Assembly (NCBI RefSeq): GCF_000372725.1
Contig: NW_005201092.1
Span: 534,698 to 598,697, forward strand
From: Emiliania huxleyi CCMP1516
Taxonomy: Eukaryota > Haptophyta > Isochrysidales > Noelaerhabdaceae
Reading direction: 5' to 3'
DNA length: 64,000 bases
The notes below the pieces were generated by a model. The model had not been told where the DNA came from and did not search any database. It saw only the letters and a program-made list of their open reading frames with translations. Of the stretch, positions 1 to 11,477 are shown piece after piece. Each line of letters starts with the position of its first letter. The stretch's first letter is position 1. The position numbers and the translations under genes were made by a program.

Positions 1-3000
1 AGCGCGTAGACGGAGGGGATGGCGGCCAGGCACTGGTAGAGAGCGACGAAGATCTTTAGCTTCGACCCCGTGCCCGCGCGCTTGAGAAGCGCGGCGAGAG
101 AGCGGCCGGCTCGCAAGACCCTCCTCGCCGCCTTGTGCCGAGGCTCCCAGCTGCTCCGGAGGAGGGCGATCGCCGCACAAAGCAGCCCCGACGCGATCAC
201 AGCCGCGGCGGCGAGCGAGGCGGGGCGCCATGGCGGAGGGCAGTCGACGCACTCCCTGCTGGCGACGCTAAAGTACTGTGCGACCGCGAGGCCTTCGCAA
301 GAGCCGGAGCGCTCCCCACCCCGCCTGCAGGAGCACACCTTGCACCGGGGCCCCTCGTGGCGGTAATCGCAGAGGTCCGAGGCGGCACCCTCGTCATCGC
401 CCTCCACCTCGAGCCGGCGCCTGGAGCTCGCGCTGCCTTTCGTCGAGCCCCTGCACGCGTCGGAGTCGTAGCAGCGGTAGAGCTCCGTCGTGCGGCTCGA
501 GCCGCGCCAAAAGTCCCTCGAGACGCCCATCGTCGCCACCGTCGTGTTGCGCGAGCACTCGGCGTTCGGCGGGCAATCCTTGCAGTACTTGGTCGGGTTT
601 TTGAAGATGTCGGCAGCGCTCTCGACCAGGTAGTAGCCCTCTTTGCAGATCGAGCAGGTGACGTCGCCGCGCCCACTACTCAAGGGATAGGGGCAGAGGG
701 TGCATTCCCCCTGGCCAGGGTTGGCGGCGTACGTGCCTGCAGTACACTCGTCGCACGATACGCTGCCGGCGCCAGAAGTGGTGCCGGGCTTACAGAGCTC
801 GCACTGGGAGAGGCCAGGCGTGGCGGCGAAAGCGCCCGGCGAGCACTCCGCCGGCGGCGCAGCCCCACCGCTGCACGACGATCCCGCCGGGCAGTCGAAA
901 CAGTCGGGATCGCCGTCATCGTCGGTGGCATTGGCGTATGTGCCCAGCTCGCACGCCGCGGGCAGCTCGAGCGACGCGCCAAGAGGACACAGGCTGCCAG
1001 GCTTACAGCGGAGGCACTCGGCTGCGCCGCTCGCCTTCTGGTAGAATCCGGCGGAGCATCGTTCGCACTTGGAGAGGCCAGGCGTGGCGGCGAAAGCGCC
1101 CGGCGAGCACTCCGCCGGCGGCGCAGCCCCACCGCTGCACGACGATCCCGCCGGGCAGTCGAAGCAGTCGGGATCGCCGTCATCGTCGGTGGCATTGGCG
1201 TATGTGCCCGGCTCGCACGCTGCGGGCAGCTCGAGCGACGCGCCAAGAGGACACAGGCTGCCAGGCTTACAGCGGAGGCACTCGGCTGCGCCGCTCGCCT
1301 TCTGGTAGAATCCGGCGGAGCATCGTTCGCACTTGGAGAGGCCAGGCGTGGCGGCGAAATGGCCGGGCTCACAGGGCGCGCACGCGTCGCCGCTCTCCGC
1401 TCCCCGCGTCGCGCTCGCGGTGCCGGCGGGGCAGAGCTCGCAAGCGGCGCTCGAGTTGGAGCCGTTGTTCGGGTTGAAGCTGCCTGCGGGACAGGGCTCC
1501 CAGACCATGCTCGTGGCGGCGCCCACTTCATTGCAGGAGCCGCCCTTTGGACACGGCTCGCAAGACGACTGCCCGACAGCCGCCGAGTAGCTCCCCGGAG
1601 GACAGGCGAGGCAGTCCGCCTGGCCTGTGAGGGGCTGATACTGGCCCGGAGCGCACGGCAGACAAGCATCCTCGCTCGCCGCGCCGCGCGCCGGCATCAT
1701 CGTGCCGCGGGGGCACGGCGTCGGGTCGGCGGTGCCCTCGACGCAGTAGCGGCCTTGAGGGCACTGCCCGCTGCAGGTGGGGCTGCTCAGGTCGGTCTCG
1801 TTCCCGAAGAAGCCGGCGGCGCACTCCTTCAAGCAGCCGGTGAAGTCGCCGGAGAAGGCGTCCTCCCCGTCGCCGCTTGTCGGCGGCATGTACTGCCCGC
1901 GCTCGCAGGTCCAGCTGATGGGCGCGTTCGAGCTGACGGTCGTCTCGCCGACGTTGCCCTCGAAGGCGGTGCCGACGATGAGGGCGGTCTCGCTGTTCGT
2001 GTCCTGGGAGGCGTACTCGATCGCAGCGCCCTTGTCAGCCTCGTTGCGCTCAAAGGCGGAGTCCCTGATGACGAGGCTCTGCGACAGCTCGGCAAATAGC
2101 CCGCCGCCGCTATTTCCCGCTTTGCAGCCCGAGACGGTCACCGCCTGGAGGCCGAGGCGGCTGCCCTGCTTGGAGGCGATGCCGCCGCCGTCCCCGCCGG
2201 CGAAGGAGTTGCTGATGGTGACGCCGCGAAGGACCGCCTCGCCGCCCTCAATCACAAGGGAGCCGCCGTCGCCGTCCGCGCGGCCGTTGATGAGGGTGAT
2301 GTCGCCCTCCAGCGTCAGGCGGCAGCCGCCCGAGACGAGGAAGTGGCGCGACATGCCCTCGGCGTTCATGATGGCGGTCGAGCCTGGGCTGCTCTGGATC
2401 GAGACTTCGATCGGGGTGCGGCACGACAGCTCGCTACCGCCGAGAAGGAAGAGTGCGTCGCGCTGCAGCTGCAGCGACACGTTAGCGCTGGGAGCGCGGT
2501 TATCCCCGCCGCCACACACGCAACAATGGACCTTGGCCCTGCCCTCGCCATTGAAGTCAGTGCTGCCGTGCTTGTTGCACCGGTTGTAGGATGAGTACTT
2601 GTCACAACCGTCGCCCTCGCCATCAAACCAAGCTATTCCGGACGATGCACCAGGGCGATCCATGCAGAGGCCCTCGGCGTCTTTGAGCCGCTTGCGCAGC
2701 TGGTCGACGGTCTCGACGAGCTGGGTCGCGGGAGTGAGCGGCGGGAGCGGCGGCGGAGATGGCGGTGATGGAGGGGACGGTGGCAGCGAGGGCGGCGAGG
2801 GCGACGATGGCGGCGAGGGCGGCGAGGGCGGCGATGGCGGCGGCCAGCACACCTGCGATGCGCAAAACGCTGGGGGTCAGCTGCATAAGAGGGAGGCTAG
2901 GGCGATTGGCGAGCTACACCTTCCAGGGGGGCTTGGGCTTCTCGCGGAAGGAGAACCACTTGATGGTGGCACCCGCAACCACAATCCCTGTCAGAGAAGT

Positions 3001-6000
3001 GCCATCTCGAGCCATGATCCCTGAAAGGTCCGGATGGTTCGAGCAGTACTCCTTGCCGTTCACCTTGAAATAGTCTTTCGCGGGGCCGCACTCTGGAGGC
3101 TTCTCTTTGCCCCAGCCGCCAGTCCCATTCAAACCGCCTTCGACAACCATCAGTGGGTGGCCTGGGACATTGACAATGCTGCACGTGGGGTCGCGAGGAC
3201 CCTTGCCCGCAAGAGACCGACGGCCGGGGCCATCGGAACCTGCGCCGTCACCCCCCTTGCCGCCGCCGCCCTCGCCTGCGCCCCCCTCGCCGCCGCCGCC
3301 GAGCCCGCCGCCGCCCTCGAAGGCCGGGTAGTTTGGCGAGGTGGCGCACGCGCCGCCGTCGGTGAGCGGGCACGGGCCGTCAGCCTGGACGCTCAGGCCA
3401 GGCAGGAGCGGCGGGGATGACGGCGGTGACTGCGGGGGTGGTGGCGGCGGCGGTGGCGACCGGGGTGGCAGAGGCGGCGGCATCTGCGGCGGCGCGTTGG
3501 CCCAGCAGATCTTCCAGCCGGCCGCGTACGTCGCATAGTCCGAGCTCCAGGTGATCTTGCCATCCGACGGCACGATCCCAGTCGGGCCAGAGGTGCCGCA
3601 GTACCTCACGCCGTTGACGAAAAGATAGTCGAAGGGGCAGTCATCTGTCGGGTCGCCGTTCCCGTCGAAGTCCCAGTAAGGTTCATCGTCTCCCTGCACG
3701 TCGAAGGCGAGGGAGACCAGCGGGTTGGGCGGCACATTGGTGAACTCGCACCACTCATCAGGGCCGTACTTGTCCGGGTAGTTTGGCGAAGTAGCGCAGG
3801 CGCCGCCGTCGGTGAGCGGGCACGGGCCGTCAGCCTGGACGCTCAGGCCAGGCAGGAGCGGCGGGGATGACGGCGGTGACGGCGAAGATGGCGGCAGCGG
3901 CGGCAGCGGCGGATGGCTAGGTGGCGGCGGCATCTGCGGAGGCGCGTTGGCCCAGCAGATCTTCCAGCCGGCCCCGAACTCAAACTCGTCCGAGACCCAG
4001 GTGATCTTGCCATCCGACGGCACGATCCCAGTCGGGCCAGAGGTGCCGCAGTACCTCACGCCGTTGACGAAGAGATAGTCGAAGGGGCAGTCGTCTGTCG
4101 GGTCGACGTTGCCGTCGAAGTCCCAGTAAGGGCCATAGTCTCCCTGCACATCGAAGGCGAGGGAGACCAGCGGGTTGGGCGGCACATTGATGAACTCGCA
4201 CCACTCATCAGGGCCGTACTTGTCCGGGTAGTTTGGCGAGGTGGCGCAGGCGCCGCCGTCGGTGAGCGGGCACGGGCCGTCGACCTGGACGCTCAGGCCA
4301 GGCAGGAGCGGCGGGGATGACGGCGGTGACGGCGGGGATGGCGGCGCGGGTGGCGGCGGCGGTTGGCTAGGAGGCGGCGGCATCTGCGGCGGCGCGTTGG
4401 CCCAGCAGATCTTCCAGCCGGCCGCGGACACTTCATCGTCCGAGACCCAGGTGATGTTGCCATCCGACGGCACGATCCCAGTCGGGCCAGAGGTGCCGCA
4501 GTACCTCACGCCGTTGACGAAAAGGTAGTCGGGGCAGTCATCTGTGGGGTCGCCGTTCCCGTCGTAGTCGTAGTAAAGGTAATAGTCTCCCTGCACGTCG
4601 AAGGCGAGGGAGACCAGCGGGTTGGGCGGCACATTGGTGAACTCGCACCGCTCCTCAGGGCCGTACTCACCGTCCGGGTAGTTTGGCGAGGTGGCGCAGG
4701 CGCCGCCGTCGGTGAGCGGGCACGGGCCGTCGACCTGGACGCTCAGGCCAGGCAGAAGCGGCGGGGATGACGGGGAAGGCAAAGCGCCACCACAACACAT
4801 AACGGCCTCGTCGCAGGAGCACCAAGAAGGCTGGAAAATGCAGTCTCCACCGCAATCACAGTAGTTTGAAGCCGGCTGACCAGGGCACAGCACCGCAGCC
4901 ACCCCTTGTAGGCGTGCGGCGGAGCAAACCAGCAGGAAGACCACACCGTGCCGCGAGCCCATTCCCGTTCGGGATGCGAAAGAGCGGAGCCGCGACTCCA
5001 TAGTAGAGGAGTTGCCGTTACGTCGAGCATGGCTGCGGCCCTCCACCCTCCCATTCTTGATCTGCTGCTGTCGCAACAGCCCGATGCATGCCGCGAGCAG
5101 CGCCAGCACGGCCGCACAAGAGTAGAGAAAGAGCAGCGAGGCCGCCTCGATCTCTGAGTGGGCCGTGGCGGTCGTGAAGCTCTCCTCGGGTAAGGGGTCG
5201 CCGATTTGGGTCGCGCCGGAAGTCTCGTCAAAGGAGGCGAGCTCGGCGTAGATGAAGGAGGCGCAGCGTGGCCGCGAGCCGGCGAGGTCACTTGAAATGG
5301 AGAGGGGATCGGTCGACTCGGTCGTCTTCGAGTCGGAAACAGGTCGCACGAAACGGGTCGTCTTCGAGATCTTCCAGCCGGCCGCGTTCGTCGAATAGTC
5401 CGAGACCCAGGTGATCTTGCCATCCGATGGAACGATCCCAGTCGGGCCAGAGGTGCCGCAGTACTTCACGCCGTTGACGATGAGGTAGTCGTAGGAGCAG
5501 TCGGCCTGAGGCTCCACGTCGAAGGCGAGGGAGACCAACAGGTTGGGCGGCACATTGGTGAACTCGCACCGCTTCTCAAGGCCGTACTTGTCCGGGTAGT
5601 GTGGCGAAGTAGCGCAGGCGCCGCCGTCGGTGAGCGGGCACGGGCCGTCGACCTGGACGCTCAGGCCAGGCAGATGTGGCGGGGATGGCGGCGGAGGGGG
5701 CGACCGCGGTGGATCGGAATTGTCGAGCCGACGTCGACGTCGTGCCGCGTCGCCCCGATGGTGGAGGCATGCCTCCGGAAGAACAAGCGTGCCAACCGGC
5801 GCCCACGTGCTGCTTTCGCCCACGTTTTGCAGGCAATCGCAGCCGGACTGGCAGAAGCACCAGCATCCCTCGGAATCGCAATGGTGCTCGACGTTCGTCG
5901 TGGTGGGGTGAGCTCCTTCGCAAGAGTCAACGCAGCGCTGTCTGGAGCAGTCCGAGGCAGGTCCACGGCACACAAAAGCGTCGAGATCGCTCGTACACCG

Positions 6001-6123
6001 ACCCGCTGAAGGGAAGCTCTCCCAGGTTGAGCGCGTCGCCTGAGAGAAAACCGCTCCCGGCGGCGTCGCCGCGCCTCCATTGCCGGGCAGGCCGAAGCAG
6101 AAGATCAGAGCAGGCGGCAGCAT
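1..6123 (-). CDS. Large CUB-repeat, beta-helix and Cys-rich surface protein (3' end beyond window)
   Basis: Two exons join in phase: 6123-2920 and 2852 to beyond base 1. The first exon starts at ATG MLPPALIFCF, a signal-peptide-like N-terminus. It encodes five CUB-like modules (conserved ends FDV..DDC..DYL.VNG..YCGTSGP and W.SD...GWKI) joined by proline-rich PPPPSPP linkers; the fifth module is diverged with a Gly-rich insert. Within the exon, a membrane segment (LLFLYSCAAVLALLAACIGL) is followed by a second signal-like stretch (MGSRHGVVFLLVCSAA), so the ORF may be a fusion of two genes. The second exon continues with PPSPP, a beta-helix-like region, many CxxC / C.PG...C units of the ephrin-receptor-like (GCC2/GCC3) type, and a membrane-proximal SKLKIFVALYQCLAAIPSVY stretch at the edge. 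The architecture suggests a cell-surface or secreted protein; ligand unknown. More than 2,000 residues are visible. Confidence 0.7.
801..1328 (-). repeat. Two tandem 264-bp (88-codon) Cys-rich units
   Basis: Bases 801-1064 and 1065-1328 are nearly identical in-frame units of the Cys-rich region, with the next partial unit starting at 1329. The period of exactly 264 bp and the few mismatches point to recent duplication or gene conversion. Confidence 0.85.
2853..2919 (-). other. Intron joining the CUB exon to the beta-helix/Cys-rich exon
   Basis: A 67-bp GT-AG intron. Without it the CUB reading frame stops at a TAG two codons after the donor. Spliced, PPWK|VCWPPPSPP reproduces the GWKICWANAPPQ-then-proline junction seen after the earlier CUB modules. 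That recurrence is the main evidence that the two ORFs are one gene. Confidence 0.65.
3325..5660 (-). repeat. Tandem CUB-module repeats, about 450-bp period
   Basis: The same module start recurs near 3330, 3780, 4230 and 4680, and again near 5600 after a spacer carrying the membrane segment. Long stretches are identical at the nucleotide level, including silent sites. Confidence 0.8.
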
Positions 6124-6179
6124 CGAGATGCAAGAGATCTGAGCTGCCAAACTCGGCCGCCGACACAGCTGTACTTTTT

Positions 6180-7075
6180 TTTTAAGGTCCTCCGGCCAGT
6201 TTCGGGGGGCAAACCCCGCCCGGCCCCTAGAACCCCAGGTAAGGCCCAGGTGTGGCCTAGGGCATCAGAAGGGACCAAGAGGAGTCCAGTCTGAGCAATA
6301 GAGCCCATGTCTTTGCCCCCGAAGGTCGCGTTCAAATGCCCGGACGGACGTCACAGTGGTGTCCGGCCGGCGCGATCACCGAGCTGTGACGCTCAGGGAA
6401 GCCTGATGAGGTACTGGTTTCTTTGCCCAGGGCTGGCCTACGGCCCGTGCTGGATCAGCTGAGCAAGGTTTGGGGAGAATCCTATAGTAGGATCTTCAGA
6501 TATTTTGACGGATGATCGAAATCACCCCGTTTTTGCCCTCTCGCAAAGGTCCAAAGTCGCCACCTCTCGCAAAGGTCCAAAGTCGATGAGTTCTCCGGTG
6601 GACCATCAATATTTACCGAGATATGGCCGCTCAAAGTCTGAGACCTGTCACAAAAGTGATGCACCTATTGGGAGCGAGCTTAGGGGACCCCTAGGGTTCT
6701 GAGGGCCGGATTTTTTAAGACCTTTTAAGAAACGAGGAGGTTTGGGGGCTTAACTTGAGCACTTGAGCACTGGATAGGGCCGATTCCGCGTGGTACGGGA
6801 CCCCTCGATCGTCTCGCCCTCCCTCACTGGTGTGTTCATCGGGGGGGGTCATAACAAACACGGGGCTTAACTTGCCATTTAAGAGATTGCAGGCACGGGG
6901 GGTCCCTCTTTTAAGACCGTTTAAGAAAATCGGCCTCGCCGGCATGCGTCGCTGGGTTCCGCGCACGTTTTCTTTTTTCAACGATCTTCTTCTCTCTCGT
7001 CGACAGGCTGTCAGGAAAGAGGTGGAATCGCGCTTCGCCACAGCCAAGAGCGGCTAAGTCAAACGTGACCTCTAG
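6180..7075. other. Intergenic region with short repeats
   Basis: No convincing gene. It holds a tandem 22-bp duplication (CTCTCGCAAAGGTCCAAAGT near 6537 and 6563), a dispersed repeat at 6768-6862 shared with 33150-33268, and degenerate TTTTAAGA copies near 6715 and 6910. Confidence 0.5.
6768..6862 (+). repeat. Dispersed repeat, copy 1 (with 33150-33268)
   Basis: Begins GAGCACTGGATAGGG and ends GGGGGGTCATAACAAACACG. The second copy near 33150 matches over most of its length and has an extra ACGGGACACGGG-type insertion. Confidence 0.75.
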
Positions 7076-7077
7076 TG

Positions 7078-8392
7078 CTACGTATCATCACTCCCCCCAC
7101 CGGCCAGCCCGGCCGGCGAGAGCTGGCTGAGTATCTCCGCCTCGAGCTCGTCGAGCGCCTCCTCCGCCTCGCTCGCCCCGCCGCGCGTCACGGGCAGGTT
7201 CGCGTCGCCCGAAGCCAAGTCCTGTCGAGCACCGGGTGTCAGACCCGCTGGAGGAGTGCCTTGTCTGTGCGTGTCTGTGTGTCGCTCCATCCCGACCGTC
7301 TCTCCGCCCATGCCTCCACCCATACCTGGCGTCGGTATCCCAAGTCACTGCTGCCTCGCCTCTCCCGCTATCCATCACCTCGGCAGGGAGGATGAGCTCG
7401 AGCGACTCGCGCCGCAAGTAGTCGGCGTGCGCGCCTGCAGAGGGGCTCCAAGCAGGTGCAGGGGGCGTGTCTAGCCGTCCCTAGTGCTCCGGCGAGCGGG
7501 GGGTCTGGCGCGCCCGCGGCGCTCGGCGGCAACAGACGCGACTCGACGCCGAGGGCCACAATCCTACGTCGTGTGAGAGCAAGTCAGGGGGGTGGGACGA
7601 CCAGAGGCCGCTAGCAGATGGGCCTCCGGGGCGTGGATGCGACGGACTGCAGCCGAGAGCCTCTCTTCTCGGGTGCGAGTTCAGAGGTGTCTTCCGCGCA
7701 TCTGGCGCCCCAATCTCGTCTGTCGCGCGGAGCGCCACGTCGAGGTAGAAGAGGGCCTCGAGCGGGACGACCATCCCGAGGTTGGCGCGCAGCTTGCTCA
7801 GCGCCTGCGCCGCGTCCGCCTGCGCGCCGCACCGCCTCCAGCCGCACGCGCCCCACTGCCACCCGATGGCCGCGCGCTGGTCGGCCGTGAGCGAGGCCGA
7901 CGCCGCGAGGAGGGTGGCGGCGCGCTCGAGGGCGGGCACCGTGTCCGCAGGGAGCAGCGCGCCGAGCTCGGCCCAGCGCTGCGCCTCCGCCAGCGCCCGC
8001 GCCTCCCGAATCGCGTCGCGCACCCGCACGACCTCCTCAAACGCCTGCCGCGTCTGCTCCCGCGTCGGCGGCGAACGGCGGAGCTCGCGCCAGTCGGCGT
8101 CGAGCGCGGCGCGGCGCGGCGCGAGCTCGTTCTGCGATCTGAGCCGGTACAGCTCGTCGCCCTCGCGCAGCTCGTCCGGTCGCGGCGCCGTGGCCAGCCT
8201 CTCCGCCTCTCCGTGCACGAGGCCTGCGATGGCCGCACCGGCGCCCACGGTCCAGGCCCGGAGCGCAATTTGCAGCGCGTCGCGCCGCGTGCGCGAAGGC
8301 GACGGCGGCTGATCGGCTCGCCCGAGCGGCGCGGGGAGCACGGCGCACGAGGACGCCGCGAGGCTGGGAACCAGCCCGACCGAGGAGAGCAT
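7078..8392 (-). CDS. Unknown conserved-looking protein, possibly plastid-targeted
   Basis: Three exons (8392-7729, 7434-7379, 7221-7078) join in phase to 287 residues ending GGGSDDT. The start is ATG in CCCAAATGCTC. The N-terminus (MLSSVGLVPSLAASSCAVLPA) lacks acidic residues and could be a transit peptide. The body is alpha-helical (LRAWTVGAGAAIAGLVHGEAE), followed by GWQWGACGWRRCGAQADAAQ and LGMVVPLEALFYLDVALR. The WGACGW..CGA..DA pattern resembles chloroplast proteins of unknown function; I cannot name the family. Intron 1 (7435-7728) is GC-AG and intron 2 (7222-7378) is GT-AG. The exon 1/2 junction gives VALRAHADYLRRESLELIL. Confidence 0.6.
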
Positions 8393-8449
8393 TTGGGGGA
8401 AAAGAAAACGGTCCGCTTTTTGAGCAGGTGTGCCGCCGCGCGAGCGACG

Positions 8450-8575
8450 CTCCGAGATCGCCCGAGATAGCGCGGCGCGGCGGCGGCGGGGGGGGGCGTG
8501 GCGTGGAGCCCCGAGATTGCGCGAGATTGCCCGAGATCGCGAGGCGCGGCCCGAGATCGCTCGAGATCGCGCGGG
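8450..8575. repeat. CCGAGATCGC-type tandem repeats upstream of the 7078-8392 gene
   Basis: Degenerate copies of CCGAGATCGC / GCGAGATTGC recur about every 10-15 bases just 5' of the start codon. The same motif, in both orientations, fills introns elsewhere in the window. Confidence 0.7.
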
Positions 8576-9069
8576 TGTGTGGCGCCTTGGCATATCTCGG
8601 ACTCGGCGAGGTGGATGGGCTGGGAGCAAGGAAGCGGAAGTGATCAGTGCGGTAGATCAGTCGGGGCGCAAGAGGTGGCCTGTGAGCCATCCGGCTTACA
8701 TTTACCCTGCGTTCTTGCACATGGAGTGCAAGATACTCGTTCTGAGAGAGATTTTTAGCAATACCAAACAAATCTAACACTCACACGTCATTTGTGTTGC
8801 TCGTTCTGTTGCCATCCCAAACTGTCACTCCCCTTTCTCCCGGCCGGGGTGGGGCGCGCGCGCGCGCGGGGGCGACGGGTGTGCGGGATGTCTGTGGGCC
8901 CGAGAGCGACATGCCATGTCCGCCTTGCGTTTGTTTGCTTAACATCGAAGGCTAAGCTCAAAAGAAAACGTGCCGCTTAAGACCTATCGTTTACAATATG
9001 GCACCCCTCTTCGTTTCTCTTTTTTCTGGCCAAAGCTTTTTCTTGCACGAGCGATGCCTTAAGGCCCTT

Positions 9070-9195
9070 AACTTGGCCGCAATGTGTATCTCGCGAGACC
9101 TCGTGAGAAGGCCGCCCGCAGGCCTCCCCGAGGTTCACCGAGGGCCCAAGTGCAAGTCAAGAATTGGCTTTCTTTTGGCGGGCAAGCCCTTAACT
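9070..9195 (+). repeat. Dispersed repeat family, copy 1
   Basis: Contains GAAGGCCGCCCGCAGGCC and GTCAAGAATTGGCTTTC, shared with 40362-40470 and, inverted, with 52183-52245. The 8780-9260 stretch has no other recognisable content. Confidence 0.75.
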
Positions 9196-9268
9196 GTAAT
9201 CCGTGTGTGAGCCACTCAACGAAACTCCGCAGGACCACACACCCTCGCACCACCGCACAGGTCCCACC

Positions 9269-10312
9269 TTAGCGACCACCCCCCAGCGGGAGCGACGAGA
9301 GGATGTGCTCTCCTCCCTGCAGCACCGCCTCCATCAAGGCCGGCGGCGGCAGAGGCGAGGGCGGCGGCGAGGGCGGCGGCGGGGGCGCCGGTGCGCAGCC
9401 GGCGGTCGGCTTCAGCCGCCAGCTCTTTGCCCAGTGCGCCTCGCTCTGGCTGCACCTGTACGAGTCGACCCACTCCCGGTACCGCGAGACTCGGGTGTAG
9501 ACGCCGGGCGTGAGCGGCTCGGCGCAGCCAAAGCCCCAGGAGGTGACTCCGACGAGCACGGGGACGCCGTCGTCGCCGACGCGGAAGAGCGGCCCGCCCG
9601 AGTCGCCCGCACACGCGTCCACTCCGCCGAGCAGGTTGCCGGCGCACATCTCGGGCCCGTCCAGGTACGGGCAGAGCCCAAGGAAGCCAAAGATGGGGCC
9701 GCAGAGCAGGGCGTTGCACTCGCTCGAGCCAAAGGTCCTGACCTCGGCCTCGTGCAGCACGCCGGGGGTGATGGTGGTGCCGAACAGTGGGTAGTACGAC
9801 GGGTCGTAGAGTGCGCCCCATCCGGCGACGGTCAGCTCATTGCCGGGCCCGCTGTTCTCGCCGTGGTCCAGCGTCGCAAAGGCGATCTGGTCGGAGCACT
9901 TGACGGCGTCGCTCAGGACCAGCAGCGCGAGATCGTTCTGGACGGTGTCTGGGTCGTACTCTGGGTGCGGCACCAGCTGAGCCACAGCCACGGTGTCGCC
10001 GCACTCCGGATTGTCCACCTCTGGGTCGAGATATTCGGGCTGGTCGGGCCCCATTGGCGTCGAAAGGGTGTGACGCGAGGACGAGACCTGGTAGACTGCG
10101 GGATTGCTGCTCTCGGTGATGCAGTGGGCCGCAGTGAGGACCAGGTTGGGCGACACGAGGCTGCCGCCGCAGAAGAACTCGCCGTCCTTCAATAGCGCAA
10201 CGACAAACGGATAGCGGTTGAAGGAGGTCTCAACGCCGCCGACGACGCGCGGCCGAGGCTCCTCGAAGAGCCGCAGCGGGAGAGCGGTCGCAGCCGTCGC
10301 CAGGGAGAGCAT
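9269..10312 (-). CDS. Trypsin-family (S1A) serine protease
   Basis: A 347-residue uninterrupted ORF starting at ATG (MLSLATAATALPLRLF, a short signal peptide). RVVGG is the activation site for zymogen cleavage. The catalytic triad is visible: His in LTAAHC, Asp in NDLALLVL and Ser in GDSGGP. The Asp in VDACAGDSGGP lies where chymotrypsin-numbered residue 189 falls, so cleavage after Lys/Arg is expected. Paired cysteines suit a secreted enzyme. After the protease domain comes a short proline-rich tail (APAPPPPPSPPPSPLPPP), similar in style to the linkers of the CUB gene. No intron is needed. Confidence 0.9.
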   Translation of the reverse strand: MLSLATAATALPLRLFEEPRPRVVGGVETSFNRYPFVVALLKDGEFFCGGSLVSPNLVLTAAHCITESSNPAVYQVSSSRHTLSTPMGPDQPEYLDPEVDNPECGDTVAVAQLVPHPEYDPDTVQNDLALLVLSDAVKCSDQIAFATLDHGENSGPGNELTVAGWGALYDPSYYPLFGTTITPGVLHEAEVRTFGSSECNALLCGPIFGFLGLCPYLDGPEMCAGNLLGGVDACAGDSGGPLFRVGDDGVPVLVGVTSWGFGCAEPLTPGVYTRVSRYREWVDSYRCSQSEAHWAKSWRLKPTAGCAPAPPPPPSPPPSPLPPPALMEAVLQGGEHILSSLPLGGGR

Positions 10313-10409
10313 GAGTGATCAGGGGCGGTGGTTAGGAGCTCAACGAGTGAGCAGTGCAGGCAAGCTCCGACGAGCGCGACTTGGCTGCCAAGGATGTCGG
10401 TGTCCCGCC

Positions 10410-10465
10410 TCAGCTTTTTTTTTTGAGAGCGCCTTCGTTGTTAATAGTACAAACCCAATTGTTGT
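10410..10465 (+). repeat. Short dispersed repeat, copy 1 (inverted at 53310-53355)
   Basis: GAGAGCGCCTTCGTTGTTAA and following bases next to a poly-T run. The reverse complement occurs just upstream of the giant GTPase gene. Both copies sit within about 110 bp 5' of a start codon, so a promoter or 5'UTR element is possible. Confidence 0.65.
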
Positions 10466-10619
10466 GGGAGGGGGAGGGGGAGGCGGGCTAGAGGGGGAGG
10501 CGGCGGCGGGGGGGAGGAGGAGGAGGTGGGAGGGGGAATGGAAGTGTCCGCACGGGACCGCGGCATTTATGCGACTTGACTCTTGCGAAACACACGATAC
10601 ACGTGGTATCTCTCCCCCC

Positions 10620-11145
10620 ATCGTGGACTTGGGGGCAGCCGGCCGCCCCGTGAGACTGACCGGCGCAGCCTCTGCCAGCTCTGCAGCCTCGCGCAGCGCC
10701 GCCTGCTCCGCCGCACCCGCTAGCTCAGCCGCCTCGCGCTCTGCTCGCCTCGCAGCCTCCTGCTCAGCAGCCAGCCGCGCCGCCAGGCTGGAAGTGGACG
10801 CAGTACTACGACGCGAAGTGGGTCAAGAAAGCCATAACGCGGCTGGTGCTCGTGGAAACTTTGGGTGGCATTGCGCCGCCCACCAAGCAGTTCCTCCACG
10901 TGTTCGCCAAGGAAGCGGTGGGCACCAACACGGTTCCGGACGGTGTAATGGGGCGGCGTCGGCGAGCGCCTCCTCCTTTGTCGTCGTCCACCACACGCAG
11001 CAGATCTCCATGGCGGCGGTGGCGGGCGACGCCGAAACCATCAACAAGCAGGCGCGCAAGAACCAAGATGCGTACCAACTTGATCAACTCCCCCGAGAGG
11101 CGAGAGTGCCAATTGGGTCAACGTCAAGAACAAGCAAGAGCAAGT
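10620..11145 (+). other. Unassigned ORF remnant, Ala-rich then KWVKKAITRLVLVE
   Basis: One frame reads an alanine/serine-rich stretch. A second reads DAKWVKKAITRLVLVETLGG followed by PPTKQFLHVFAKEAVG. A third reads FVVVHHTQQISMAAVAGDAE. The frame changes suggest a decayed gene or mobile-element cargo. I do not recognise it. Confidence 0.3.
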
Positions 11146-11297
11146 AACGGGTTGTCACGCGTGCCCGTGCCGTTAAGTTCCGCGGACGTGGGCCCCTCCA
11201 CCCTTCATGTACGGATCACGTACTCGAGTAGTCTCCACAGACGCTGTCGTGGGATCGCTTGTCATGTGGGCCGCCGGTTTTTTTGACTTCTTTTTTA

Positions 11298-11477
11298 ATA
11301 ACTTTCGCATGCTCAGCACCTGGACGAGGTCACATGGACAACCAAGAATTGGCACGGCCTGCAAATGCAGCGTTTGTCAGTCGTCCTCCACACCGCTGTG
11401 GCGTGGCAGACGGTGAACGAGCTAGCGTGCGGGGAGAGCGGCATTGTGCATGGTGCGGAGTGCATTGCCGTTCTTAA
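11298..11477 (+). mobile_element. Fragment of the element seen at 38500-38690 (target of the Harbinger insertion)
   Basis: Nearly the same sequence, in opposite orientation, lies within the element at 38377-40343. It encodes HLDEVTWTTKNWHGLQMQRL and VVLHTAVAWQTVNELACGES. The copy is cut at TTCTTAA, where the Harbinger element begins. After that element the flank resumes with TAACGGAG, matching the intact copies for a few bases. Confidence 0.75.

Noticed and set aside
135-2099. 654-residue plus-strand ORF
   Set aside because: It is the antisense shadow of the Cys-rich exon. The minus strand shows regular C.PG...C repeats, while the plus-strand product is Ala/Arg-rich with no pattern beyond the mirrored duplication.
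10340-11087. Minus-strand ORFs between the protease and the Harbinger element
   Set aside because: No conserved motif; the plus-strand fragments read more like protein.
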